A stretch of DNA of 64,000 bases. Source: Dicaeum eximium. Lineage: Eukaryota > Chordata > Aves > Passeriformes > Dicaeidae. Every line of letters begins with the position of its first letter. Within the stretch, counting starts at the first letter, position 1. Positions 52,189 through 64,000 of this stretch are shown here, in pieces. The stretch spans positions 496,001-560,000 of the forward strand of contig VWZP01009943.1 of the NCBI GenBank assembly GCA_013396995.1, written 5' to 3'. Made by a program: the position numbers and the translations under genes. The notes under the pieces were generated by a model. That model was not told where the DNA came from, ran no database searches, and saw nothing but the letters and a program-made list of their open reading frames with translations.

Positions 52189-55100
52189 TGTCAATCAACA
52201 CCTCTTTCACAAACAGCAAAGGCCATTTGACTTCCCCATCATTACCTTTTTAAAAATAAATATAGTTATTTTTATATCTCTAACTTTCAATTTAACCACT
52301 AAACAATCTGTAAGCTATAACATTTATTTATGTGACTTTTTGGCCTAAAGAGTCTAGCCAGGCTCTTTCCAGCAGTGATTCCTGCAATCAAATCTTGTCA
52401 GCTTCCTAGTCATATCCATAGACTTTAAGTGTAACCATAACTTTAACTGCAACAACTTCTTTCCTCCACAACTGCTCAGTTTCCACAGTAATGCAATCAC
52501 TGCCTATTAAACCCCTCCTGAGCACTTCATAATACAACCAAGGATCAGGTACAGTATCTGAAAAGTTTCCTTAGAAAAAGGATTTGACTTTATAAATAGA
52601 AGATGGAAGGTTTTCTTCCTCCAACAGTATTAATACACATATATAATATGATACTCACACTAAGAATAGATCGTAACACAGATAATAAAAGTAGAACTAT
52701 ATATTTGATTTTTATCAAGAAAAGACATGAGAGGTTTTCTGGTTTGGGTATTTTTTTCCCCAGCTAAAAGAGCAGAATAGGAAAAGATTTTCTGAGGTCA
52801 CTGAGGCACAGAAACTAAAGTGATTATTTAGCTTCAGTGTCAGCACAACCTCCTTTGCAGTGTCCTACCTGCCAGAAGACAGATGACTTGGTACAGAGAC
52901 CTAAGTACAAACAAAAATAGAACAGAAATTGGAAGACTTAAGAAGGCCAAGCAGAGGTATTCGTAAAAGATTGTCCAGTATTTTAGTCAGAAAGAAGCTT
53001 TCTTAAACGTAATGCAAGAACCATTACATATCCATTCACGTTATATCTATCAGAATTTAGTAGAAATTATTTTCATAATTACAACTAATTCAAATTCAAG
53101 GCAGTTCCTTCAGTAAGTACCTTTTTATTGATATTTATTTTACTTAGCTAGTCTCAATAATGAAATTCCAATTAGTGATCTTCTGTGAATAGCATACATT
53201 CAGTTTGCACCATTTGAGAACTCTTTTGTTTTCATCAACTAAAAAAGACTACATTCCTTCAAAAATTTCATTATTCAGATTTGCTTGTATAGGCTGAAAC
53301 TTGTTGAACGATCACATAAAATCATCATCGCAATTATCTTTTCCAGTTCTTAGTTCTGAACAGATGCCAGTGAGGGACACAGCTGCAGAAACAATCTCAA
53401 ATACAGTACTTTGATTCTTCCTCTAGAATGATGATCTGCACTGGATTTTTCAAAGATCAATCTCACGTAAATGCTTAGCAGTTTATCCAAAATAAAGAAG
53501 TTTACTGAAAGGTCTAAGTATAATCTTACAGAGGAAGAAGTGACAGAAGCCACTTAATATCCTTCATAAGGATAATAAGGATAGGAGACAAGACATATGA
53601 TTTGGGGGTTTTTTAAATGTCAAGGAATTTTCTATGTAGAAAGTTGTGTTTGTATTTAAAGCAATTATGCTCCTATATGAGAACTCGAAGCTGACAAAAT
53701 ATACAGCACTTATTTCCTTACTTTTATAGCTGACCTTTAAAAACATGTTTTAAACATACTGCCCATTTAGCTATTATAGTTCATACTTTTAAAACCATGT
53801 TACTGTTCAGGATGTAAAGAACAAACAGCATGGTTCTCTTTTTTTTTCCTCAGATTAATTTAGCATAGCTATTTTTATTTGACGCATAAGAGCATATTCT
53901 AAATTAGCAATGAAGGGACACCAGGCAACCTATCCAGCAAGTAAGTTCCTGCTCTCAGTCAAATGTTGGAGAAGGTGTTCTCTCTATTACAGACATAGCA
54001 CAACCTTTAAATTAACCTCTAATTTTTGACCTCAAGGTTAAAATTAGTGTCAAAATCATTTGAAAATCTAAGCATCAACTTTTTTTCTAAATTAAGATAG
54101 GAACTTTGGAATAAAAAGATGGTGTGATTGTGCAATCAGGACAGGAGGGCTTTCATAAAGGGGAGCAAAACAAACTCTACACCTGGAAATCACTCTTTAG
54201 CAACACCTTTTTATAAAAATGCCTGCATTTGTACGCAGTAAAAAACAAGTTACATACAGGTAAGACAGGCAAAAATAGCCCTTAATCTGCAGTAGAAGAG
54301 CACTATCTCTAAAAGTACTGGGAAGTGCAGCTGCAGCATGTATGCCCAGGGAACTGCATGAGCTGTACAATCCCCACTATGACACATACAGCTCCAGCTA
54401 CTATGCTGCTGGCACTCTAACTTTACAGAGTAAAACCAGCTGAGAGAGCACTACAGAACTTATAAGTCATTCTGCAATATCTGATAAAGTTCTACACAAC
54501 TGTTGAAATCTACCTCAGCTAAGCTCTTACAAAATAGATGCCTGTTTCAACACAAAAGTTACTGAAAAATCAAGGTCTGCCTGGCAAAAACAAGCATTCA
54601 TCTTTGAAAGACTACCTCATGTGCTACATGACTATTTTTCCTCTTTGAAAACAAATACATGCATTTTGAAAACTAAAAACATAACACAGTTTTTTGTTTT
54701 TTAAAATCCATTTAGAGTTGGAAAGGTACTATTCGTGACCACAGAATAACCAAAATTATTTCATTTATTTAAAAGCTATTCCTGCTTTGATTTTCAATGT
54801 ATTAAGTTTCAGTGTATTAAGTAATATAGCAGTACCTAAAGCACTTAAGCACTCAAGCAAGTTAAGAATGATAACATTTTGCTTAGTTCTGAATCAACTT
54901 AAAATTGTGAGTTCAAAAGTTACAGCATCTAACATTGAACTCTCCTAATTCTGGTATCAATGAAAATTAGTTCTAAGCTAAAGGGAAAAAATATTCTAAA
55001 GGTTAAGGTAAGATATAACTATTTGTAAAACATTAAACTGCAATTAAAAATATAAATTTTTGCTACCAACTTATTATCTCTATTGGTTTTACCTGACTCT

Positions 55101-55337
55101 AATTTAATATTTTTAAAGACTAATGCCATTCTAAATATTTTGTTTAACACAAGGTAAATGCACATGTGTGCATACAGTGTCTAATTTGACAGCTATGGTT
55201 GAGATGAGTGGTTCACCTACATCAGATACAGAGACTGAGATGACAGAGACACATGCAGTCTTCATTCGGTACCTTTACTAGGTATAAACACCACCAAGTT
55301 CTTGAGTACTTGAGTGTTCATTTGTAATCAAAGTTGT

Positions 55338-55341
55338 AAAA

Positions 55342-55392
<51 letters not shown>

Positions 55393-55394
55393 AT
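55338..55394. repeat. (AAAT)n tetranucleotide microsatellite, about 14 units
   Basis: A 57-base run of AAAT units without interruption. It lies 2.4 kb downstream of the IMMP2L exon in transcript direction. A run this pure is likely to be length-polymorphic. Confidence 0.95.
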
Positions 55395-57741
55395 CAATAT
55401 GTGTGTGTTTATCAAGAACCAGATTGGACAATAGAGGAAAAACTTTCCGATCTGCAAGCAGTATCAGAATCACAATCACAGGCTCACTGATTCTCTTCTG
55501 GGGCATCCAGGACCACGAGGACTAACTCACCTCTTTGCTGTCTTCATACCATCAGAGATACCATGTCATTCTGGATGGCTGCTGTTTCTACCACAATTCC
55601 TAAAGGGATTGTTGAGATCCCAACTAGCAAAGTCTATTCTAAGCAGAGGGTCAACCGCCAAAACTTGGAGCAAAGAGATGACTTTGAATGGCCTTGGTCA
55701 TGCTGCCACAAAGGAATATTTTACTTCAGCTCTTGTTCTGCAAAAGACCACCCTTCCAAAACCTCTAAATTATCTTCTGCTACAGCTTGGCAAAGAGGAG
55801 ATAGTGGACAAATGTAAAGCAGCCAACAAAGATACAAAACAAAGGTTTACATATCCATTTGCCTATCTCAGTCACACTAACACTTTCTCAACTGAATTTC
55901 TGAGAGGAACAGTAAAGGAGCCCCTAATGGGAGATCAGCCTTCCCCGTTCATGCCTTACCTAAATCAGACTCTGAGGACCAGCATGTAAAATTCACGCAT
56001 ATATGTGAGTTATAGAAATCATAAGTAAACAATCAAAATGAAAAAGATAAAATAATTAACCCTTTTATACAATAAAAGCATTGTATAGCAAAATTAAATC
56101 TCAAAAACTGACAAGTACAAAATCACATCCAGATACTATAGCCTGCAAGACTTTACCACACAATAAAAAACTTAACAATACAATAAGGAAGCAGGCCAAA
56201 ACTGCTTCTAACAAACCCGTATCATGAGGTACTTAAAAATTGTTACTGAAAATGTAAACATTGAATGATATTTTATATTAAAATTATCCAATAGATTATT
56301 TTTACATTTTTCAACTTCCTTTGCATTGATCTTAAAGTGCTTTTGGAATACTCTGATCTGATTAACCAGTGGACTTCTGAAAGACTAAGAAAAACTTCCG
56401 TACAGTGCATAAATACAACCTCTTCTATGTGGGTGTACATAAACTCCCCCAAGATTAGGGAAAAGTTTCCAAACATACAAAAATCTCCACAGCATCTAAA
56501 ATAGTAGTTATCATGCTCAAACATACAGCAAAGTGAAAATAACCAATGCAGATGGCTCAGACAAAATCACAAACGTTGAAGGAATATGATAAGAATTAAA
56601 CAATTAATTTTGTTTTCTGATCAGACAACATGCTCATTTTCTGTTCAGTCTATTAATTACTAATCAGTTCTACTGACTCTGTTAAACAATCACCAGAGCA
56701 TGACTCGGGCAGAGGGATGCGCACACAGGCAGAATCACATTTTACAGCAATCATTAGGTGACCTGAAATTGGAATCATTTTGCAATATTATCTGTAGCAA
56801 ATAGGAATAAATTCATATTTGTAGCTAGATTATTTACAGAAAATTTTACATGACAGAAAATGAGACAGATCATAGTGCAAATTTAAAGTGCCTAGCAAAA
56901 GAACACATGAGAGTTGGCTTTAAGAGCTGGTAGTGAAAATTGTCTTACAAATTACTACTACAGTGAAGAGGTAGGCAAAAAAAATGGGACAGTTAGAAAG
57001 ACATATGACAAAAAGGCAGGCAAAAAATATGGCTTCCAAAGACATTTCTGTTACAATTTACATACTGTGCATTTTACTTACAAAACTAAAACCTTAAGCT
57101 TAAACTCTCCAAGCATATAATATGAGTATGTATTATACCCCTGCTTCAGTTATGAGCACTTTGACATTCTATTTCTATATTATACTAAGGCTGAAATGGA
57201 GTTTCTGTTCTCTATTAGTCTTGCGTATTTCCAACAGCGAAACACTGCCACCTTTTGGCTTAATACACAGACCTCCAAATTTTAAATGTAGAATTATATA
57301 TTTTGCTCCATTTGTCCTTTATGGTGGTGGTTGAATCCTTGTGATTTTATCTAAAATTTTATTCAGTAGATATATTTCACCAGGAAGAAAAATGTACAGT
57401 ACTAGTCAATAAGGAAAATTTTTCTCTTAAGTACATAACCAAGCAACTTACAACTATAGTCCTTTAAGCCACATAATGTTTTTTATCTATCTCACAACTC
57501 TTTGTTCTTGGCAGTTTTGGTACACATACACACCGTATCACATGATATCTTGCATTGCATTCCTTTCAACTTGGTAATGCATTCTTTGAACATCTGAGTT
57601 TTGAAAATAGACAATAGAAATAACAATAATGCATTATTAAAAATGTTAGGCTCCTTGCTCATGTATATACCTACATTATTATAGATGAAACACCGATGGT
57701 CCAACATCTACATAAGCATGTATTGAAATGTATGAAAAATT

Positions 57742-57747
57742 ACTTAC
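57742..57747 (-). promoter_or_regulatory. IMMP2L: Splice donor of the IMMP2L exon (GTAAGT)
   Basis: On the minus strand the exon ends ...TCGCTGGT and is followed by gtaagt, the ideal U1-pairing donor hexamer. A GT two bases earlier (gtgtaa) is a weaker alternative. Using gtaagt leaves the exon ending in phase 2, inside the Val codon where the family continues SLV|SPKN. Confidence 0.9.
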
Positions 57748-57851
57748 ACCAGCGACACAATGTCCCCACGTTGTACATCGTAATTTCTAATGCTCCAGTG
57801 GTTTAAGAGTACTACATCAGATGCTTGTCTTCCCCCAGGATTCAAAGAAGG
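57748..57851 (-). CDS. IMMP2L: IMMP2L internal coding exon (probably exon 3), mitochondrial inner membrane peptidase subunit 2
   Basis: Read on the minus strand, these 104 bases encode 34 codons plus two bases, with no stop: PSLNPGG, then [12 protein letters not shown], a variable SIRNYDVQ, and RGDIVSL. This follows the IMMP2L sequence just after the catalytic-serine motif (GASMQ, in the preceding exon) and before the catalytic lysine (IIKRV, in the next). In human numbering it covers about residues 46-80. IMMP2L is an S26-family (LepB-like) serine/lysine protease subunit that trims presequences of proteins sorted to the mitochondrial intermembrane space; GDIV is part of a conserved S26 box. 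Differences from human (RQA for [11 protein letters not shown] for KVRNFEVH) are conservative, as expected of a bird orthologue. The exon starts in phase 0 and ends after two bases of a Val codon, so skipping it would shift the frame. Intact splice sites argue against a processed copy. Exon number is inferred from the human gene. Confidence 0.95.
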
Positions 57852-57874
57852 CTGGGAGAAGGGGAGAAAAATAG
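57852..57874 (-). promoter_or_regulatory. IMMP2L: Splice acceptor and polypyrimidine tract of the IMMP2L exon
   Basis: On the minus strand the sequence before the exon reads ctatttttctccccttctcc and then cag. It is a long, almost unbroken pyrimidine run ending in CAG directly before the Pro codon that opens the exon. This fixes the 5' exon boundary at 57851. Confidence 0.9.
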
Positions 57875-58215
57875 ATCCACATTTAGATATACATTTACTT
57901 TATCAATCTTCCAACTCTCTTTCCCTCAACAGATGAAACCCATTAAAATTGGTAAAAACATACCCACTTACTGTAAGAGGCCAAGAATCTGTTGTATTAT
58001 AGGAAATACATTTGAAATAAATTCCTTTATTAAATGACATGTTAAATATCATTAATTTATGACAAACTCTAGTTTACATCTTGCAATGTACTACTGCATG
58101 CAAATCAGATTACATAGGATACATACTTATGGCAAGCCTGATGAAAAGAAGGGATTGCTGATACTGCTTATCATTTAATATTAATTCAAAGGAGAACCAA
58201 GTACAAAAATTCCCA

Positions 58216-58244
58216 GGAAAAAAAAAAACAAACAAGCAAACAAG
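58216..58244. repeat. A-rich (AAAC/AAGC)n tract
   Basis: About ten A followed by CAAACAAGCAAACAAGC. Short low-complexity sequence in the intron upstream of the IMMP2L exon. Confidence 0.8.
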
Positions 58245-61200
58245 CTTTTTGCAGGCCTCCTACTTTTTATAAAAGCATAATGCACTAAAAATTAAATATG
58301 TACTTGTAGCAATTCTAATCTCAGCATCCTTTGCAAAGGGGAAAAACAAGCCCTATATCTACACCACACACTGACCCTGGCACTAAATGTGGACCTTCCA
58401 CAATAGGACACAAAAAGGCATGAATCAAAATAACCAAGTAATAAATGCATAATTAGGAGGTAAATCAAATCCCCCAAAATTATTTTGTGTGATATGATAC
58501 AAAACCAGGGTACCTGATCAACACTGGCTCTGAGTTAACTCTTGGGAAAGGGCAAAGGAAGGAAGAAGCTCATCACAGTACTGTCTTTATTTATGTCTGC
58601 AAGACTGACTTTGAGACTCCTTTTACTAGACAGAAATTATTTAAGAGTATTCCAGACCAAAATTTTCTAATAGCTCATTTCTCAGAAAGCTTTTTCAGAA
58701 TCTTCAAATAAAATTACAGTATCTCCCAAGTTGGACAAGAATCTCTAGAGATTCTACAGTTAGGTGATATATGCAATAAAACGCATAGTGTTGAAACTAG
58801 GCTACCCCTCCCTTGTATGGTAACTGCAATATTAGCTAAAAATTTTGTTGTTGTTGTAGAAAAGGCACACTATGACTTGAACCATCACATAAACCACTGG
58901 ACTTTCACTGCTGATATTCCCCTCTCCAAACTGATTGTACCTTCGATGAATAAACCAATGGGGGGACTGAAATTAACTCTTCTCAACCCTAATAATGACA
59001 CAGTGTCCAATTTCATTCTATTGCTATTCAGTAAACTTTGCTCTCTAATAAAATGGTTTTTTAGTATTTATTTTTAACTTAAAAAGCAGTTTAGAAGTGC
59101 TGATTTCTTTTTATTACAGTTTCTTCATTCACCATTGTTAAATAGATTTGTTGACAAAGACATACTTCAAGTGGGATTTGTGAAAAATTAGTTTTTCAAG
59201 AGGAAGCCATGCGGTAGGGTCCTCCTAGGTGTAATTCACATGAACAGTAAGCAATATGATCATTGAAAAGAATAAACATGGTAGGGAGAGGGGGAGGGAT
59301 ATGACATCAAATGTTTAGCTAGAGAGCAAATGAGGCTAGTTACATTTTGGGCTACAGGCAAATTTCTAGTTAGATAAATCAGGGGATCAAAGCAGATCAC
59401 TTTAACATCCATAGAGGTATGGTCTGAGTCTAAGCTCTAAATATATTCATATTCGTTGCTGTTTTATTGACTAGACTCAATGCACTGCAAGAACCAGACA
59501 AATTAAAACCAGGAGCTAATTAGCGGTTATTTTATTATTAGTCTTTAACCAAGATTTCCAGAGTCATTTATCACCATTACAGCATTTTCCACCAAAGGAC
59601 CAAATATTTACATACAAGTGACTTACATACATATTCACAAACAATTCAGTCATACTCACTTTGCCAAATGCAGGCACATAGGAGCCAGAAGCTTTCAACA
59701 CTACTAAGTATAAGGCAGAGGCCAATCTTACAAAGCAGGAGTCATACATATGACATATTCTCACTAAGTAAATGTCTTAGTACTCAAAGGTATCTGCCTT
59801 AAAAGGCCAAAACAGGAGGAGGAAACAAACAGAAACCTTAAAACCATTGTTCCAAAAGATAATGTATCTCACAGCTGATTCTTAGAAAATATCTAAATAA
59901 GTGTTGACACACTTCTTGAATCAAATAAACTTACATCAACTACATCTTACAGAGGAATACATCAGGTAGTTACAATATTGCCCTAGTTGCACTATCCCAG
60001 TTGACTCCTATTTTTTTCTGCACTTAAACAAAGGAAATACCTTAGAATTTAAATACATTTAGATATTGCAAAAGCTTTTTTAACTTAAAGCACTCTAAAT
60101 GCATTTTTAACAACACCTGACCTCATTTTGACATACAGAGTGGATATCATTAAACAACTCATTATACATTAGAATTGTGTTTGAGAAAAATACAACAGTG
60201 TAGGCATTTTTTCTTCTCTCACCTGACGAATGTGCAGACAATAAAACTATTTTGCTAGAAGAAACTGAAGGAAAACTAGGAGACAACTATTCATTTACAT
60301 AAACAATCACTACTGTCTATTAAAAATAAAAGGCTAAATCCTTCAGCAAGCCTTTCTCTATTGTAAATAACACAAATTGAGATTCCACAACAAACAAGTA
60401 TAGAAACAATACACCTTATTTCTCATGATATTTTAGCTAGCAGTAAGGTTTCAGGTTTCTAGCAAAATCAAAATACAGCTTCTGCAAAAGGAGTCAACAA
60501 ATAGGGTCACAAGGGCTTTTCATGAGAACCAGAATGACACAGAGGTTTCTTCCTTCTAGTCTGAAGCATATAACTCTTTGCTCAAGTTTTTGGCATAAAA
60601 GCCTGCTACAAATGAGACACACAGGTCTTAATTTAAACTGTGGTGCAGAAGCCACAAAACATTACTCTTTCCAATTACTAACTAATCTAATGCTAAAAGC
60701 ATGCAAATTGAGATCCCCAGCCATAGGATGAAGCCTCATAGGACATGAGGTTCCATAAGTAGGAGGGTAAAAACATGCCCTTTTGCTATAAATAATGATT
60801 AGCTTGATAGTTGTTATGCTTCTAGTGAAGGTCACAACTTATTTGCTTGTAGCTTGGGGAACACAAAGAATATTCACATGAGCTTACAGGCTTAGGTACA
60901 GTAATCCTAATAATAAAGTTAGGAAAACTGCCACAGAATAATTGCAACTGCTATTATGCATAATGGAATAGAGCATTCAATAATGTCTGCTGCAGAAACA
61001 TGAGTGCTTCATCAGAGATCGCTGGTCAGGCCACTTCCTATAATCCTTCGTATTGAACTGTTTGCAATAGAACTTGTATCTAAAGTTGCACTATGCTGTC
61101 ATTTTCTATCCCACTTGAAAACAGTCCATTTGATTTAATGAATTTACAAATTTATATACCCATGAGGGGTTCCTTTTCCACATCTTTATGTATGAAGAGT

Positions 61201-64000
61201 ACGTAATACCAGACAAGCAATGAAACTCAATAAAAAAATAACCTAAATCAATATCAAGATGTCCATATGACAACAAACACTTTAACGTATACAGCCCACA
61301 CTACAAGAAGTCACAGAAAAAAACCCCACAATGGTCCATTAAGAAATCTTATTATCAGTTATTTCTGTCACTTACATTTAATGTTGTAAACAGATTACAA
61401 CTCACTAGAAACCCACTGTTAATAGAATTATAGATGAGCACATCAATCTAAAGTCCTAAGCAACAAAACTACCTCATGTGATGATTAAAAAACCCAATAA
61501 ATTTGGAAATAAAAGAGAAGGTAATGAAACTATTAAAACTGCTAATATTATAAACTGCAATAGTTCTGTTATTCTCTATCGGTTAGAGCTAATACACATA
61601 TACACTGAAGTCAGCACAAGTGAAATTACAACAGGTGGCTGAAAGCACTGAAAAATACAAAATCAGCTTGAGACAATAGAATGCATGAAGTCTGTCTTAA
61701 TTGGTTGGGCCAGAAAATTTGTATTTTCATTCGAAGCTTTATTCATATGCTTGCCAGGGTGTCAAAAAGTGTTCCCATCATCAGTAACTATGAAGCAGCA
61801 TTAAGGCTGGTACAGAGCAAAAGGAGAAAGTGTAGGGGGAGAGAGAGCACATAGCAGAGAACAAGAGTAGGAGAGCAAGCATGACACAGAGAAATTTATT
61901 TTTGCTTCTTGTCAAAACTTTTAATTTCAGGCTCAGCAGGAGCCAGAATTATGAGTACACAAAGCCAGCTAGACATTTTAGAGGTCTATTACAAAGAGAT
62001 TCTTGGGAATCTTACCATGACATCAAATAGAGACAATAAGTTATCACTGGAAGCATGTGATTGAAGGATACAATCTGACAACAAACTGACTGAACTTCTG
62101 TCTTCTTCATTCCTATGGCTTTCAGATATATTTGACATAGATCACTCTCCAAAGAACATAGTTAACAGACAGGATTGCAATATGACCAGTACTCCTTCAA
62201 GCTACTCTTAGAGAGGGATATATTCCTTATAACTGTGTCCCTGTCAGACTCACTTAGATGTCTAATAAATCTTGGCAAGGAAATTAGTATCTCATTAAAA
62301 GCACTAGAATTTTTTTTTTCAATCTGAAAAATGGCCATATGCATAGAAGTTTAAAAGAAACATCTATTTCAGTTCTGTTTCAGAATAAAACCAGAGAGTT
62401 TTACAGCAGACACTGAGATGTCAGTAAAATTATAAATGTCAGCTTTCAAGCTATCAATTTTTCAATCAACAGAGGGAATGTTTAGTTAACAGATACAGCA
62501 AGAGAAAAGCTTCAATTTTAATAATGCAGTGAATACATATTGCTTTCCCTTTGTCAGGTTGAATAAATCTAAGCAAATGACTGTAGTGTTTTTCAAATCT
62601 TCCATGGATAAACCACAGTCAACTACGTGCTCTTCAAGTGAGCAGAGAAACAATACTCCAAAACAATACCAGAGCACTCTCAAACACTTGGGATTGACTT
62701 CAAAGAAAACATAAAACTGAGGTACTAACCAGAGGGGCACAACAGACTTGTGGAGAGGGAAATCTAAGGAATTTCTTTCCAGCTACTGAAGCAAAACTAT
62801 TAAGTAATAATGGATGTCAAACAGAACACTACATCGGGGCAGAAAAGATCAAACAATGAATGGCAATGTGGTATGCTAAAAAAACCCAACACTTCAAAAT
62901 TTAAATGCTCAGGTCACACTCACTAGTAGCAAAAAAACCCCAAAAAACAGAAACAAACAAAGGCAGAGAGCTAAGACCAGAAAATGCAACATGAATCTGT
63001 ATCTTAAATGCTCCATTTAGCTCCAGACCTGCATTATAGGCAAAAAATGGGAAGATGGAAAACAGGAGTGGTACTCTTCTAGCTGATGTTGTACTTCTCT
63101 AGATGCTGTGCTATATATTTTAATTTCTCCTGCTTGAAGATAGTAAAAAGATAACAAAACAGTTTTTTCAGAGTTTTCCCTTCCTCTCCTTTTTAGTGGA
63201 AATTTTTGGCTCTGCACCTGCAAGCCCTGAGATTGTCCTCACTTTCACTGGTCATGCAGGATATTGATATTCAACATGTGTGAAAAGGGCAGTAATAACT
63301 TCCATTACACCTAGCTTTTGGCCTTGGATTGTAGAATTACTGGAGTAGGATGATACTACTTTAATCCCTGTTCTTGATGTAAGCGCTGCCTGCTGAAGTT
63401 TCTCGACAGAGTTTAAACACCAGATTACAGACTGCCACAAAGACACAATGCCACTTTGCCATCCCCTCCTCCCCTCCACATGCTTTTTAGAACATTAAAC
63501 ATAAATCAGCCAAGCGCAGGATGAAGCCAAAGTTTTCCAGTCCATGTGTAAATTCTGCATAATTCAAACTCCAGCAGCTGGTCTTGATTGCTGTGAAACC
63601 TCTCTTCAAGGTTCTGAGCTTATTAAGACAATCAGAAAAGAGAGCTTGACATCCAAGTATCAAATCCTTACTCTCTGCTAATTGGAATGTCCCAATATTG
63701 GAACAAAATACATCATAGTTATCAGTGGTGATGCATACCAATGTGTAGTGCATATGATTTAAAATGCAAAGTAACAATATGGAAATTTTTTATCTACATT
63801 AAAATACAGCTTTTTCAAGAACAAATAAATAGTGAAAACAGAATTGTGCTCATGAGTATTTATTTATCATCTAAATGTTACACACCCTATTTATATTTAC
63901 TTACTTATGCTGTATAAGCATTCAATATAACCAAAGTAAAAACAGTGAACTGATACCTATTTCCTGATAAACATATGCAATAATAGTAGCTTCATGCCAC

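Larger units (their letters stand above)
49139..55337. other. Intronic stretch with simple repeats and no recognised gene
   Basis: About 6.2 kb containing the hexamer repeat at 49338, an A/C-rich CAAA tract at 51925-51950 and the AATC array at 52165. A possible minus-strand exon at 50908-51068 is discussed as a finding but not called. Confidence 0.5.
1..57747 (-). other. IMMP2L: Intron downstream of the IMMP2L exon (3' part outside the window)
   Basis: Because the exon at 57748-57851 ends in a donor on the minus strand, everything to its left is transcribed as intron unless another exon lies there. I looked for the next exon (the SPKN...IIKRV...LEGD block with the catalytic lysine) and for the C-terminal block (HIWVEGD, GPVSLG) on the minus strand and saw neither. 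The intron would then be more than 57.7 kb, in keeping with the very long introns of this gene in other vertebrates. The call assumes no small exon was missed by eye. Confidence 0.75.
57852..64000 (-). other. IMMP2L: Intron upstream of the IMMP2L exon (5' part outside the window)
   Basis: The exon is entered through an acceptor, so sequence to its right is intron. I searched it on the minus strand for the preceding exon, which should end with GASMQ and a donor, and did not find it. The stretch is AT-rich with only an A-rich tract near 58.2 kb and a short purine tract near 59.28 kb. No CR1 or LTR fragment is recognisable here. Confidence 0.75.

Noticed and set aside
55318..55506. A frame with a repeated hydrophobic IYLF motif, looking like a membrane segment
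   Set aside because: The repeat is simply the translation of the (AAAT)n microsatellite on the opposite strand.
59641..59764. A minus-strand segment ending at 'gcaaa|gtgagt', resembling an exon with donor site
   Set aside because: It lies where the preceding IMMP2L exon might be expected, but it lacks the GASMQ end and any IMMP2L-like residues, and no good acceptor precedes it.
63017..63223. 'atgcag|gtctgg' on the minus strand as the end of the preceding IMMP2L exon (...MQ)
   Set aside because: The residues before Met-Gln are LPI rather than EGAS, and the upstream frame does not match IMMP2L.
1..64000. CRISPR arrays, operons, bacterial promoters, phage or plasmid functions
   Set aside because: There are no regularly spaced repeats and no clustered genes. 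CR1, SINE and spliceosomal signals show this is vertebrate nuclear DNA.

Overview
This window reads as nuclear DNA from a bird, most likely a passerine. It is AT-rich, has no bacterial-style gene packing, and carries many fragments of CR1 retrotransposons, the dominant LINE of birds. It also holds three LTR pieces of avian endogenous-retrovirus type and one short element with a tRNA-Ile-derived head and a CR1-like tail. That layout matches TguSINE1, known from zebra finch and relatives.

The one coding sequence I can support is a 104-base internal exon on the minus strand at 57748-57851. Its translation (PSLNPGG..., [16 protein letters not shown]) is that of IMMP2L, subunit 2 of the mitochondrial inner membrane peptidase. 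It is flanked by a textbook acceptor and the perfect donor GTAAGT. The rest of the window is best read as IMMP2L intron: about 6.1 kb upstream of the exon in gene direction (57852-64000) and at least 57.7 kb downstream (1-57747). IMMP2L is very large with long introns in other vertebrates, which fits. I found no other IMMP2L exon and no nested gene.

Layout: 1-7884 is unrecognised intronic sequence. 7885-8265 is a very old CR1 copy. 8266-21284 has only simple repeats. 21285-30492 is the repeat-rich part: a CR1 interrupted by an LTR, four more CR1 fragments and a minus-strand LTR. 32036-32205 is a CR1 3' end. 37765-38148 is a plus-strand LTR. 42127-42256 is the tRNA-Ile/CR1 SINE. 45105-45180 and 48855-49138 are CR1 fragments. 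55338-55394 is an (AAAT)n array. The IMMP2L exon follows at 57.8 kb, and no repeat is recognisable after it except an A-rich tract.

Apart from the IMMP2L exon, the open frames are near the length expected by chance in DNA this AT-rich. The longest stop-free stretch (184 codons, 55435-55989) is borderline and is listed as a finding. I see no novel multi-gene system; the notable content is one short exon in a large intron and the structure of the mobile-element fossils.
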